A stretch of 64,000 nucleotides of DNA from Streptomyces sp. SAT1 (GTDB taxonomy: Bacteria > Actinomycetota > Actinomycetes > Streptomycetales > Streptomycetaceae). Numbering within the stretch: position 1 is the first letter of the stretch; each line of letters opens with the position of its first letter. The stretch is taken from the NCBI RefSeq assembly GCF_001654495.1, contig NZ_CP015849.1, forward strand, positions 3,881,501 through 3,945,500, read 5' to 3'. Under the pieces are notes generated by a model, which searched no databases, was not told the origin of the DNA, and saw nothing but the letters and a program-made list of their open reading frames with translations. The translations under genes were made by a program, and so were the position numbers. Positions 1 to 9,031 of the stretch are shown one piece after another.

Positions 1-2
1 AG

Positions 3-1298
3 GTGCCGGACGGCGCCCTCGCGGGCAGGGCGGAGAAGCTGGACGCGGCCGACGCGCTGGCCGCCGTGCGGGAGCGGTTCGTCCTGGACGACGTCGTCTA
101 CCTCGACGGGAACTCGCTGGGCGCGCTCCCGGCGCACGTACCGGACCGGGTCGCCGACGTCGTCCGCCGCCAGTGGGGCGAGCTGCGCATCCGCTCCTGG
201 GACGAGAGCGGCTGGTGGACCGCGCCCGAACGGATCGGCGACCGGATCGCTCCGCTGGTCGGGGCGGCGCCGGGCCGGATCGTGGTGGGCGACTCGACGA
301 GCGTCAACGTCTTCAAGGCGCTGGTCGCGGCCGTGCGGATGGCCCGCGAGACGGGCGGGGGCGACGGGAGCGGTCTGGCCGGCCAGGCCGGCCAGGCCGG
401 CCAAGGCGACCAGGCCGACCAGGGCGGCGAGGGGTCCGGGCGGGACGAGATCCTGGTCGACGCGACCACCTTCCCCACGGACGGGTACATCGCGCGGTCC
501 GCGGCCCGGATGACCGGCTGCGAGGTGCGCCCCGTGGCGCCCGCCGAGGTGCCGGGCGCCCTGTCCGACCGGACCGCGGCGGTGCTGCTCAACCACGTCG
601 ACTACCGCACCGGCCGCCTGCACGACCTGCCGTCGCTCACGGCCGCCGTGCACGCGGCGGGCGCGTACGCCGTCTGGGATCTGTGCCACAGCGCGGGCGC
701 GCTGCCGGTCGGCCTGGACGAGCACGGTGTCGCCCTGGCGGTGGGCTGCACCTACAAGTACCTGAACGGCGGCCCGGGTTCACCGGCCTTCCTGTACGTC
801 CGCCAGGACCTCCAGGAGCGGTTCGACTCGCCGCTGCCCGGCTGGAACTCGCACGCCGAGCCCTTCGGCATGCGCCCGGAGTACGAACCGGCGCACGGCG
901 CGCTGCGCGGCCGGGTCGGCACGCCCGACATCCTCTCCCTGCTCGCCCTCGAAGCCTCCCTGGAGGTCTGGGACGGGGTGCCGATCGAGGCGGTGCGGGC
1001 CAAGTCCCTCGCGCTCACGGACTTCTTCCTGGAGTGCGTCGCGGCGTACGTACCCGCCGGGCGCGTGGAGTGCGTGACCCCGGCGGAGCACGACCTGCGC
1101 GGCAGCCAGATCGCCCTGCGCTGCCCCGACGCCGGGCCCGTGATGAAGCGGCTGATCGAACGGGGCGTGGTCGGCGACTTCCGGCGGCCGGACGTCCTCC
1201 GCTTCGGCTTCACGCCGCTCTACGTCGGCTTCGGTGACGCGGAGCGCGCGGCGCGGGTGCTGGGGGAGGTGCTGGCGGAGGCATCGGACGAGGGGTAG
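3..1298 (+). CDS. kynU: Kynureninase
   Basis: PLP-dependent hydrolase that cleaves kynurenine to anthranilate and alanine in cytosolic tryptophan catabolism. The 431-residue product has the family opening (LDGNSLG, about residues 35-40), the phosphate-binding stretch GDSTSVNVFK (96-105), the DLCHSAG segment (226-232) and the Schiff-base lysine K252 in CTYKYLNGG. Residues about 121-146 are an inserted Gly/Gln/Asp/Ala-rich low-complexity stretch encoded by near-tandem ggccagg repeats; it lies between the cofactor segments and probably forms a surface loop. A GTG at position 3 fits the usual N-terminus, but the upstream context is outside the window, so the start is not proven. The next gene is a formamidase-like hydrolase, which supports a kynurenine pathway locus. 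Confidence 0.93.
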   Translation: MPDGALAGRAEKLDAADALAAVRERFVLDDVVYLDGNSLGALPAHVPDRVADVVRRQWGELRIRSWDESGWWTAPERIGDRIAPLVGAAPGRIVVGDSTSVNVFKALVAAVRMARETGGGDGSGLAGQAGQAGQGDQADQGGEGSGRDEILVDATTFPTDGYIARSAARMTGCEVRPVAPAEVPGALSDRTAAVLLNHVDYRTGRLHDLPSLTAAVHAAGAYAVWDLCHSAGALPVGLDEHGVALAVGCTYKYLNGGPGSPAFLYVRQDLQERFDSPLPGWNSHAEPFGMRPEYEPAHGALRGRVGTPDILSLLALEASLEVWDGVPIEAVRAKSLALTDFFLECVAAYVPAGRVECVTPAEHDLRGSQIALRCPDAGPVMKRLIERGVVGDFRRPDVLRFGFTPLYVGFGDAERAARVLGEVLAEASDEG

Positions 1299-1322
1299 GC
1301 GCGGGCGCCGGCGTCCGGTGAG

Positions 1323-1400
1323 GTGCGGGCGGCGGGGCGGATCCCCGGCGGTCCTCGGGCGGTGCGGGCGGCGGGACGGCCCCCCGGCGGTCCTCGGGCG
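1323..1400. repeat. 39-bp tandem repeat between kynU and the hydrolase
   Basis: Two copies of a 39-bp unit beginning GTGCGGGCGGCGGG start at 1323 and 1362, and a third partial copy begins at 1401. The copies differ at a few bases. No coding role is evident. The remainder of the 267-bp gap (to 1565) holds a TACCGT box at 1493-1498 that could be a -10 element for the next gene. Confidence 0.6.
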
Positions 1401-1565
1401 GTGCGCGCGGGGGCCGCTGCCGTCCTCCGCCACCCTCCGCGCGCACCTCACCGAGCGTGACATCCGTGTGTAGGCCCACGTCACCGGCCTGATACCGTCC
1501 CGGCCAACGGCCGAACACCATTCCTCGTCCGTCTCAAGTACGTTACGCCGCTGAGAGGTTGGAGC

Positions 1566-2606
1566 ATGCCGGACGCCGCCGCACCCCGCGATGCCGCACA
1601 GTCGCAGAACACCGCGGGCGGTGCCGCCGCGGACCGTGCCGGGGCCGCTCGTACGGCGGAGGCGCGTGCCGCGGCGGAGGAGGCGGCCCTCCTGTCCCTC
1701 CCGGCCGTGGACCCGGACGCCACCGCCGCGTACGGCGAGCATCCGGACCAGGTGATCGACTTCTACGCCCCGCGTGCGGGGGCCGGTGCGGGCGCGGGTG
1801 CGGCTGCGGGTGCGGATTCCGGGGCCGGGGCCGGGGCCGGTGCGGTGCCTGGGGAGGCGCCCGGGTCGGCTCCGCTGGTGGTGGTGCTGCACGGCGGCGC
1901 CTGGCGGGCGCCGTACGACCGCCGCCACATCACCCCCTTCGCGGGCTTCCTCGCGCGCCGGGGCTTCGCCGTGGCCAACGTCGAGTACCGGCGCGGCAGC
2001 GCGTCCGCCGCGCAGGCCGCGGGCGGGGCGGACGCGAGCCCGGTGGCGGGGCGTTGGCCGGACACGTTCGACGACGTGGCCGCGGCGCTCGACGCGCTGC
2101 CCGCCCTGGTGCGCGAGGCCCTGCCCCAGGCGGACCCGCGGCGCACGGTGCTGACCGGGCACTCGGCGGGCGGCCAGCTCGCCCTGTGGGCGGCGGCCCG
2201 GCACGTCCTGCCCGCCGACGCGCCCTGGCGCACGGACCGCCCCGTCCCGCTGCGCGGCGTGGTCGCCCTCGCGCCGATCGCCGACTTCGAGGTCGCCGGG
2301 AAACTCGGCGTGTGCGGCGGGGCCGCGCTCCAACTCCTCGGCGGTGCGGACGGGTTCGCCGCCCGCAGGGCCTACGCCGATCCGTCCCTGCTGCTGCCGA
2401 CCGGCATCGCGACGACGGTCGTGCAGGGACGGTCCGACGTGGAGGTGCCGCAAGCGGTCGCGGAGTCGTACACGGAGGCGGCGGCCAAGGCGGGCGAGGT
2501 GGTGGGCCTGACCCTGCTGGGGGAGGTCGGCCACTTCCCGCTGATCGACCCGGCGGCGGACGCCTGCGCGGTGGTGGCGGAGGAGATCGCCCAACTGGCC
2601 TGGTGA
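1566..2606 (+). CDS. Alpha/beta hydrolase, kynurenine formamidase-like
   Basis: Cytosolic alpha/beta hydrolase of 346 residues. Visible are the oxyanion-type HGGAW motif (109-113) shared with arylformamidases and lipase/esterase relatives, the nucleophile elbow GHSAGGQ with Ser200, and a plausible Asp290 (QGRSD) and His322 (VGHFP). Residues 71-93 are a Gly-Ala low-complexity linker between a short N-terminal region and the fold. It directly follows kynU, so hydrolysis of N-formylkynurenine is the natural inference; a generic esterase remains possible. The ATG at 1566 has a GAGAGG-like site about 10 nt upstream. No transmembrane segment or signal peptide is seen. Confidence 0.8.
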   Translation: MPDAAAPRDAAQSQNTAGGAAADRAGAARTAEARAAAEEAALLSLPAVDPDATAAYGEHPDQVIDFYAPRAGAGAGAGAAAGADSGAGAGAGAVPGEAPGSAPLVVVLHGGAWRAPYDRRHITPFAGFLARRGFAVANVEYRRGSASAAQAAGGADASPVAGRWPDTFDDVAAALDALPALVREALPQADPRRTVLTGHSAGGQLALWAAARHVLPADAPWRTDRPVPLRGVVALAPIADFEVAGKLGVCGGAALQLLGGADGFAARRAYADPSLLLPTGIATTVVQGRSDVEVPQAVAESYTEAAAKAGEVVGLTLLGEVGHFPLIDPAADACAVVAEEIAQLAW

Positions 2607-2676
2607 GGCGGCCGGGTGCGGGGGCCGGACGCGTTCGCGGTCCTGGGGCTGGACTGGGGCTGGGGCCGGACCCGGT

Positions 2677-2697
2677 CATACCCCTAGTACCTGAGAG
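2677..2697. promoter_or_regulatory. Shared motif, copy 1
   Basis: Contains TAGTACCTGAGAG (2685-2697), identical to a copy at 7565-7577. With flanks, 19 of 21 bases match. It lies about 110 bp upstream of the operon that ends in the first histidine kinase/response regulator pair, while the other copy precedes the second pair. This is a plausible binding site for one or both NarL-type regulators (inference). Confidence 0.45.
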
Positions 2698-2805
2698 CTA
2701 CGGCGAAGGACAGCTCCGTGGCGGGACGCGAGCGACGTCCCCCGATCCGTAATTTCCCTTCCAGGCGAGCCCGGTGAGCGGGCCGGGCGGAGGGGGAGAC
2801 GGGCC

Positions 2806-4062
2806 ATGGGGCTTGAGCCGGTGCGGGGGCGAGGACAGGGACGGGGACGGGGGCCGACCCTGGGGCCGGGGTCCGGGCGGGAGCGGTCACCGGATGCGCC
2901 GGGGACGGGGCCGGTGGCGGCCGGGCCTTGTGCGGATGACGGGCCCCTTACGGCGGGCGGCACTTGCGCTGAGCCGGAGCCGGAGCCGGGTCCGAGGCAC
3001 GGGCAGGGGCAGGGGCAGGGGCCGGGGCCGGGGCCGGGGCACGGGCAGGGGCAGGAGGCGGTGGCCCCGCCCCGCCGGAGGCATCGCGCACAGGGGTGGC
3101 GTCGCGCCCTGCTCGCCGTTCTCGTCATCGCGGCGGTGGTCGTGCCCCTGTCGGGGGCGGCCCGCCCGGAGATCCCCGCCCCGGCGCCCGCCGTCCTCGC
3201 CGCCCCGACCCGGGCCACGCTGGAGGCGGACTACGCGGCCAACCGCGCCAACGCCGCCCAGGCGTCCCGCATGGCCGCCGCCCACGGCGACACGCACCGC
3301 GCCGCGGTGGACCGGGAGCTGGCCTCGCCCGCCCGTCGGCTGCTGGCCTTCGACGGACGCGGACCGGGCCTGGCCACCGAGGTACTGGGCGACCTGGCGC
3401 ACGCCGACCGGGTGGCCGTCCTCGTCCCCGGCTCCGACACCTCGCTCGACACCTGGGCCAGGTTCCGGTCCGGTGCGCTGTCCCTGTACGGCGAGCTGAC
3501 CCGCCGGGCCCCGGCCGGGACGCACCCGGCGGTCGTCGCCTGGCTCGGCTACCGCACCCCGGCCACCGTCAGCACCACCGTCCTGACCCCCGGCCGCGCC
3601 GAGCAGGCGGCCCCGCAGCTGAGGCGGCTGGTGCGGGACCTGCGGACGGTCACGGATGCGCCGGGCCGACCGGCCCGCCTCACCCTGGTGTGCCACTCCT
3701 ACGGTTCGGTGGTCTGCGGTGCGGCCGCCACCGGCCTCGACGTCTCCGACATCGCCCTCGTCGGCAGCCCCGGCACGGGTGCCGACTCCGTGGCCGCGCT
3801 GCACACCCCGGCCCGGGTGTGGGCGGCCCGCGGCGCCGACGACTGGGTGGCGCATGTGCCCCATGTGCGGGCCGACCTGTTCGGCACGACCGTCGGCCTG
3901 GGCCCCGACCCCATGGCCCCGGGCTTCGGCGCCCGGGTCTTCCCGGCCGGGACGGGAGGCCACAGCGCCTACTTCGCCCCCGGCTCCCCGTCACTGACCA
4001 ACCTGGCCCGGATCGTGCTGGGCACCCCCGTCGACCGGGGAACTCCCGAGGAGAAGCGGTGA
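2806..4062 (+). CDS. Membrane-anchored or secreted alpha/beta hydrolase, DUF1023-type
   Basis: Encodes 418 residues. Residues 1-85 are Gly/Pro/Arg/Gln-rich and come from G-run repeats. Then comes a basic stretch and a hydrophobic segment (about 100-118, LLAVLVIAAVVVPLSG) acting as a signal anchor or signal peptide. The C-terminal half is a hydrolase with VAVLVPGSDTSLDTW and the nucleophile elbow CHSYGSV, as in DUF1023 proteins; Asp (ARGADDWV) and His (GTGGHSAYF) candidates follow. The ATG at 2806 is chosen because AGGGGGAG lies 8 nt upstream. A GTG at 3061, behind AGGAGG, would give a shorter protein with a conventional signal peptide. The stop overlaps the next GTG (GTGA), so the two genes are translationally coupled. 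Substrate unknown. Confidence 0.72.
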   Translation: MGLEPVRGRGQGRGRGPTLGPGSGRERSPDAPGTGPVAAGPCADDGPLTAGGTCAEPEPEPGPRHGQGQGQGPGPGPGHGQGQEAVAPPRRRHRAQGWRRALLAVLVIAAVVVPLSGAARPEIPAPAPAVLAAPTRATLEADYAANRANAAQASRMAAAHGDTHRAAVDRELASPARRLLAFDGRGPGLATEVLGDLAHADRVAVLVPGSDTSLDTWARFRSGALSLYGELTRRAPAGTHPAVVAWLGYRTPATVSTTVLTPGRAEQAAPQLRRLVRDLRTVTDAPGRPARLTLVCHSYGSVVCGAAATGLDVSDIALVGSPGTGADSVAALHTPARVWAARGADDWVAHVPHVRADLFGTTVGLGPDPMAPGFGARVFPAGTGGHSAYFAPGSPSLTNLARIVLGTPVDRGTPEEKR

Positions 4063-5321
4063 CCGACACGACCCGTGCGTCCGGCCCTGCGCCCGCCGTG
4101 CGCGCCCGCATGACCCTGCCCGACCGGATACGGGCCGCGGCCCGGCGGACCGACGAGGCCACCCCGCCCCGGCGGGACCGGGCGGTGGACGCGCTGCGCG
4201 CGTTCGCGATCCTCGGTGTGGTCCTCGGCCACTGGCTGGTCACGGCCCTGGTCGCGGGCGGCGGCACCGGATCGCACCCGACGCTGCACACCGCGAGCCC
4301 CCTCCAGCACATGCCCTGGCTGGCGCCCGTCTCCTGGGCCTTCCAGACCCTCGCCGTGTTCTTCCTGGTCGGCGGCCATGTGGCGACCCGCGGGTATGTC
4401 TCGGCGCGCGCCCGGGGGGTCACCTACCCGCGATGGCTGAGCCTGCGGCTGTCCCGGCTGTTCCGGCCGGCCGCCGCGGTCCTGACGGTGTGGGCGCTGG
4501 CCGCGGGCGCCCTGCTGCTGACCGGTGCGGACCCGCTCACGGTCCGCGCCCTCGTCAAGCTGGCGCTGTCCCCCATGTGGTTCCTCCTGGTCTTCGCCGC
4601 GCTGACGGCCGCGACCCCGCTCGTGACCCGGCTCAACCCGCTGTGGCCGCTGGCCGTCGTCCTCCATGTGGACCTCCTGCGTTTCGGACTCGGCGCGCCC
4701 GGCTGGCTCGGCTGGCTGAACCTGCCCGCCGGCTGGCTGGTGCCGTACACCCTGGGCGCGGCATGGACCCGCGGCGAGCTGCACGGCCGCCGCGCGGCCT
4801 GGCTGCTGCTGGCCGGTGGCGCGGCGGCGACCGCGCTCCTCGTCGCGGGTGCCGGATACCCGGCGTCGATGGTCGGCGTCCCGGGCGCGGAGGTCTCCAA
4901 CCTCGACCCGCCGACCCTGGCCGCCGTCACCTTCGGCCTGGCCCAGTGCGGCCTGGCCCTGCTGCTGCGGGAGCGGCTCGGCCGGGCGATGCGCCGCCCG
5001 CTGGCCTGGACGGCCGTGGCCGTGGTCAACCTGTCCGCCATGACGATCTTCCTGTGGCACCAGACGGCCCTCATGGCGGTCACGGCCACGGGCCTGTTCG
5101 CGGGCCGCCTCCCCGGGCTGCACACCGTCCCCGACGGCCCGGACTGGATCGCGTCCCGCCTGGTCTGGCTCCCGGTCTTCGCCCTGGCGCTCGGTGTCTG
5201 CCGGACCGCGTTCCGCGGCTGCGAACAGGGCCCGCGTCGCCCCCGGAACCGGCCGTCCCGGGTGATCCGCGTGCACCGCGGCAGACATCCGGCTTCCCGG
5301 CGGGGGCCGCGCCGTGCCTAG
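4059..5321 (+). CDS. Acyltransferase 3 family membrane protein
   Basis: Integral membrane protein of 420 residues with about ten hydrophobic helices. The N-terminal signature RAVDALRAFAILGVVLGHW, with its His, is typical of acyltransferase family 3 (Pfam Acyl_transf_3), enzymes that O-acylate cell-surface or exported glycans, lipids or metabolites. The GTG start at 4059 overlaps the preceding stop, with GAGGAG just upstream. The next ORF (histidine kinase) overlaps its 3' end, giving a four-gene operon of hydrolase, acyltransferase, kinase and regulator. The acyl acceptor cannot be told from sequence. The C-terminal tail is Arg-rich and cytoplasmic. Confidence 0.8.
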   Translation: MTDTTRASGPAPAVRARMTLPDRIRAAARRTDEATPPRRDRAVDALRAFAILGVVLGHWLVTALVAGGGTGSHPTLHTASPLQHMPWLAPVSWAFQTLAVFFLVGGHVATRGYVSARARGVTYPRWLSLRLSRLFRPAAAVLTVWALAAGALLLTGADPLTVRALVKLALSPMWFLLVFAALTAATPLVTRLNPLWPLAVVLHVDLLRFGLGAPGWLGWLNLPAGWLVPYTLGAAWTRGELHGRRAAWLLLAGGAAATALLVAGAGYPASMVGVPGAEVSNLDPPTLAAVTFGLAQCGLALLLRERLGRAMRRPLAWTAVAVVNLSAMTIFLWHQTALMAVTATGLFAGRLPGLHTVPDGPDWIASRLVWLPVFALALGVCRTAFRGCEQGPRRPRNRPSRVIRVHRGRHPASRRGPRRA

Positions 5322-6819
5322 GCTGGGCGGCGTGCTGCGACGCCTCCGTACGACGCTGGGCGACCGCCCGTCACCGCTGTCCCCGCCCCTGTCCCGGTAC
5401 CGCTGGCTGCGGGGGCTGGTCTATCTGGTGGTCCTCTGGCTCGCGCTGTTCCTGCCGCTGGAGGGCGGCCGGGAGATGGCCCACAACTACCGGTTCACCG
5501 CGCAGATCGGCTTCGCTGCGGGAGCCGCCCAGGCCACCGCCGTCGTCCTGGCCCTGTGGCGGCCGGCCTTCGCGTGGGCGCTGTCGCTGGGCGCGGCGGT
5601 GGCCACCGCCGCCTGGGGACGCGAGTCCCTGCTGCTCGCCTTCCACCTGGAAATGCCGGCCCCCGCCCCGACCGGCCTGGCACCGGGCGGCGGTCCGAGC
5701 TGGCCGTGGACCATACCGGAACTGGCCGCGCACACCGCCGTGCTGCTCCTGTTCGCGCTGCGGCTGCCGGCCCGGCACGCGGTCGCCGCGCTGCTGGTCA
5801 CCGGGCTGGCGACCTACGGCCTCGAGGGCGTCGTCGGCGCCCAGGGGGTCACCGGCACCGGGATCGCGGCGTTCGCCGTGTTCGCCGTGGCCGTCCTGGT
5901 CGGCAGCGCCCTGCGCGGCCTGCGCGAGGCCCGCTCCCAGCTCGTCGAGCAGACCACGATCACGGCCGAGGAGCGGTCCCGGCGCACCCTCCTGGAGGAG
6001 CGCAGCCGCATCGCCCGGGAACTGCACGACGTGGTCGCCCACCACATGTCGGTCATCTCCATCCAGGCGCAGGTCGCCCCGCATCTCACCCCGCACCCCT
6101 CGGACGAGCTGAAGGAGAACCTCGCCGGCATCCGGCAGAACGCCCTGGAGGCGCTCGCCGAGCTGCGCCGGGTCCTCGGCGTGCTGCGTTCGGCCGACCC
6201 GGACGATCCCTACGGCCTGGGCGAGTCCGGCACGAGCGCCGCACCCCGGGCCCCGCAGCCCACCCTCGACCGTCTCGGCGCGCTCGTGGAGAACACCCGC
6301 ACCGCGGGTCTGACCGTCTCCATGGAGGTCACGGACGCCCGGGACGCCGCGGAGCCCTATCCGCCGGGCGTGGAGCTGTCGGCGTACCGGATCGTCCAGG
6401 AGGCGCTGAGCAACGTTCTCCGGCACGCGCCGGGCTCGACGGTCCGCGTGGAGGTCGCCCACGACCGCGACGGCCTGCACCTGAGCGTGATCAACTCCCG
6501 TCCGCGGCATCCCGTCGCGCCGTCCCCGGGCGCCGGACACGGCCTGCTCGGCATGCGTGAGCGGGCGGGCATGCTGGGCGGGCACGTCACCGCTACCAGG
6601 ACCCTGCACGGCGGTTTCGCGGTCTCCGCCCACCTGCCCCGTGACGGCACCGCGCCGGACACCACCCCGACCACCCTCCCGACAAGCGCCGTCACCGTGG
6701 TCCATTCGGCCCCGGACGGCCTTCCCGCCGTCTGCCTGGAACTGCCCGCCGGGACCGCCGCCCCCGAGGCCGCGCCCGACCCCGGCCCACCGCCCCGGAC
6801 AGGAGAAGAGAACCCATGA
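5314..6819 (+). CDS. Two-component sensor histidine kinase (NarL/DesK type)
   Basis: Encodes 501 residues: four or five hydrophobic helices in residues 32-200, then a HisKA_3 dimerisation domain with phospho-acceptor His238 in RELHDVVAHHMS. A HATPase domain follows with the N-box near SAYRIVQEALSNVLRH and a G-box at GHGLLGMRERAGML. A tail of about 60 residues, Pro/Ala/Thr-rich, extends beyond the ATPase and is not part of the conserved fold. No extracellular ligand domain is evident, suggesting membrane-stress or intramembrane sensing (inference). The GTG at 5314 overlaps the acyltransferase stop; GTG 5332 is an alternative. The stop overlaps the ATG of the regulator (ATGA). Partner: the next gene. 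Confidence 0.92.
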   Translation: MPRLGGVLRRLRTTLGDRPSPLSPPLSRYRWLRGLVYLVVLWLALFLPLEGGREMAHNYRFTAQIGFAAGAAQATAVVLALWRPAFAWALSLGAAVATAAWGRESLLLAFHLEMPAPAPTGLAPGGGPSWPWTIPELAAHTAVLLLFALRLPARHAVAALLVTGLATYGLEGVVGAQGVTGTGIAAFAVFAVAVLVGSALRGLREARSQLVEQTTITAEERSRRTLLEERSRIARELHDVVAHHMSVISIQAQVAPHLTPHPSDELKENLAGIRQNALEALAELRRVLGVLRSADPDDPYGLGESGTSAAPRAPQPTLDRLGALVENTRTAGLTVSMEVTDARDAAEPYPPGVELSAYRIVQEALSNVLRHAPGSTVRVEVAHDRDGLHLSVINSRPRHPVAPSPGAGHGLLGMRERAGMLGGHVTATRTLHGGFAVSAHLPRDGTAPDTTPTTLPTSAVTVVHSAPDGLPAVCLELPAGTAAPEAAPDPGPPPRTGEENP

Positions 6820-7490
6820 GCAGCGGCAGCATCCGCGTCCTCATCGCCGACGACCAGCAGATGGTCCGGCAGGGCTTCACCGTGCTGCTCAACACCCAGC
6901 CGGACATCGAGGTGGTCGGCCAGGCCGTGGACGGGCTCGACGCCGTCGCCCAGGTCGCCGAGTCCGCCCCGGACGTCGTCCTCATGGACATCCGCATGCC
7001 CGAGCTGAACGGCATCGAGGCCACCCGCCGCGTCACCGCGGCCACCCCCGGCACGAAGGTGCTGGTGCTCACCACCTTCGACCTCGACGAGTACGTGTAC
7101 GAGGCGCTGTGCGCGGGCGCTTCCGGGTTCCTCCTCAAGGACGCCTCCGCCGACCAGCTGGCCGAGGCGGTCCGCGTGGTCGCGGCCGGTGACGCGCTGC
7201 TGGCGCCGGGCATCACACGCAAGCTGATCGCCGAGTTCTCCCGGATGAACGGCAGACCCCGCGCCCCCCTGAAGGCCCGTGTCGGCGACCTCACCGAGCG
7301 GGAGACGGAGGTGCTCACCCTGATCGCCCAGGGCCTGTCCAACGCGGAGATCGCCGAGCACCTCGTCGTCGCCGAGCAGACGGTGAAGACGCACGTCGGC
7401 CGCATCCTGGTGAAGCTGGGCCTGCGGGACCGCACCCAGGCGGCCGTGTTCGCGTACGAGTCGGGGCTGGTCCGCCCTTCGGGGTACTGA
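6816..7490 (+). CDS. LuxR/NarL-family response regulator
   Basis: DNA-binding regulator of 224 residues. The receiver domain has the acidic pair DD (12-13), phosphorylation site D58 (VVLMDIRMPE), a Thr switch in LTTFD, and the Lys in FLLKDAS. The C-terminal LuxR-type HTH starts about residue 155 (LTERETEVLTLIAQG) and ends with a recognition helix including TVKTHVGRILVKL. Its start overlaps the histidine kinase stop, which makes that kinase the cognate partner. It closely resembles the second regulator at 9028-9738, which points to an old tandem duplication. It may bind the motif at 2677-2697 (inference). Confidence 0.95.
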   Translation: MSSGSIRVLIADDQQMVRQGFTVLLNTQPDIEVVGQAVDGLDAVAQVAESAPDVVLMDIRMPELNGIEATRRVTAATPGTKVLVLTTFDLDEYVYEALCAGASGFLLKDASADQLAEAVRVVAAGDALLAPGITRKLIAEFSRMNGRPRAPLKARVGDLTERETEVLTLIAQGLSNAEIAEHLVVAEQTVKTHVGRILVKLGLRDRTQAAVFAYESGLVRPSGY

Positions 7491-7556
7491 GCGCGGGACG
7501 CGGCGGCCACCGGCGACCGGAACCCGCCGCCGTGGACCGTACGCGCGGCCGCGGAC

Positions 7557-7577
7557 CGTACCCGTAGTACCTGAGAG
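7557..7577. promoter_or_regulatory. Shared motif, copy 2
   Basis: Second copy of TAGTACCTGAGAG (7565-7577), 66 bp upstream of the second kinase start. A TACCGT box at 7630-7635, 7 nt before the GTG, fits a leaderless promoter, which puts this motif at about -65 to -85 relative to the inferred transcription start. That is a usual activator position for NarL-type regulators (inference). Confidence 0.45.
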
Positions 7578-7642
7578 GGACCCGGCAGGACCCCTCTCCA
7601 AGGGGACGACCGCGGCCCTCGCCGCCGCCTACCGTTCTCATC

Positions 7643-9031
7643 GTGACCGAGACGACTCAGACGCAGACGGCGCCGGACGGCGCGTTCAGCCCGTACAAAC
7701 CCCGCAGCCCGGAGTACCGTCTCGCGGCCAACGCGCTGCGGGGGCTGCGCCAGGACCTGTTCCACGACGCCTCCGTGTACCGGCCGCTGCCCCGCATGAG
7801 GGTCGACGGCCCGCTGACCGGCCGGCTGCCGGGCCGCCTGCGGGAGTACGCGGCCCACACGCCGCACATCCTGGTGGCGGGCATCGGCGTGCTGACCATG
7901 ATCTCCGCCTGGCTCGGTGCCCAGGGCGGCGTGGGGGCTCCGTTCTACGCGCTGGCGGTCCTGGTCCCGCCGCTGGTGACCCTCGTCCGTCCGGCCCTGG
8001 CCTTCTGGCTGGCGCTGGCCGTGACCGCGTTCTCGTCGGTGCTCTCCGGCGGCTACGGGCTGTGGCCCTGGCAGCCGCCCAACTTCATCTCCTACCTGAC
8101 GGTGCTCACGGTCGTGGCCATACGCACCCGGCCGCGCACGGCGGCCTGGATGTGGCTGATCACCGTGTTCTACACGGTCGCCGCCGAGTCCGTGCTCGGT
8201 TACCACTTCAGCAACAACTCGGCGCCCATGCTGCTGGTGTCCGCCCTTCTGCTGCTGGCCGTCACCGTCTGGCACATACGCAGGGACGCCGAGCAGACGG
8301 TGAGCGCCCAGCAGACGGTGACCGCGCACGAGCGCTCGCGCCGCACCCTGCTGGAGGAGCGCACCACCATCGCCCGCGAGCTGCACGACGTCGTGGCGCA
8401 CCACATGTCCGTGGTCGCCATCCAGGCCGAGGCCGCCCCCTACCGGGTCCAGGACCCGCCGCCGGAGCTGGAGAAGGCGTTCGCCACCATCCGGGAGAAC
8501 GCGGTGGCGGCCCTCACCGAGCTGCGCCGGGTCCTCGGTGTCGTCCGCGCCGAGGACTACGAGGCTCCGGAGGCCCCGCAGCCCACCCTCGCCGACCTGG
8601 ACCTCCTCCTGGAGAACGTGCGAGAGGCCGGTCTGAGCGTGGAGAAGGCCCTGACCGGCGCGGTGCGCGAACTCCCGCCGGGCGTGGAGCTGTCGGCGTA
8701 CCGGATCGTGCAGGAGGCCCTGAGCAACACCCTGCGGCACGCGCCCGGCGCGAGCGCCCGGGTCGAGGTCGGCTATGTCCTCGGCGGCCTCGGCCTGCGG
8801 ATCGTCAACGGTCCCGCGCCCGGCGGGTCCCTGGTCAAGCCCTCGCCCGGCAGCGGACACGGCATCACCGGCATGCGGGAGCGCGTCTCCATGCTGAACG
8901 GCGAGATGACGGCGGGGCCGGCGGACGGCGGAGGGTACGAGGTGGCGGTGTTCCTGCCGGTGCCCCGGGAGACCGACCGCGCGGCCGGTGACGGGACCGG
9001 CGGCGGGACCGGCGACGGGGCCGCGGCGTGA
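7643..9031 (+). CDS. Two-component sensor histidine kinase
   Basis: Encodes 462 residues, paralogous to the kinase at 5314-6819. A cytoplasmic N-terminal segment of about 70 residues is followed by five or six hydrophobic helices (about 75-210). Then come the HisKA_3 domain with His248 (RELHDVVAHHMSVV) and a HATPase domain (SAYRIVQEALSNTLRH; GHGITGMRERVSML). The GTG at 7643 is 7 nt downstream of a TACCGT box with no Shine-Dalgarno, suggesting a leaderless mRNA. Its last codons overlap the following regulator (GTGA). The shared upstream motif with the first system suggests cross-regulation. Confidence 0.92.
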   Translation: MTETTQTQTAPDGAFSPYKPRSPEYRLAANALRGLRQDLFHDASVYRPLPRMRVDGPLTGRLPGRLREYAAHTPHILVAGIGVLTMISAWLGAQGGVGAPFYALAVLVPPLVTLVRPALAFWLALAVTAFSSVLSGGYGLWPWQPPNFISYLTVLTVVAIRTRPRTAAWMWLITVFYTVAAESVLGYHFSNNSAPMLLVSALLLLAVTVWHIRRDAEQTVSAQQTVTAHERSRRTLLEERTTIARELHDVVAHHMSVVAIQAEAAPYRVQDPPPELEKAFATIRENAVAALTELRRVLGVVRAEDYEAPEAPQPTLADLDLLLENVREAGLSVEKALTGAVRELPPGVELSAYRIVQEALSNTLRHAPGASARVEVGYVLGGLGLRIVNGPAPGGSLVKPSPGSGHGITGMRERVSMLNGEMTAGPADGGGYEVAVFLPVPRETDRAAGDGTGGGTGDGAAA

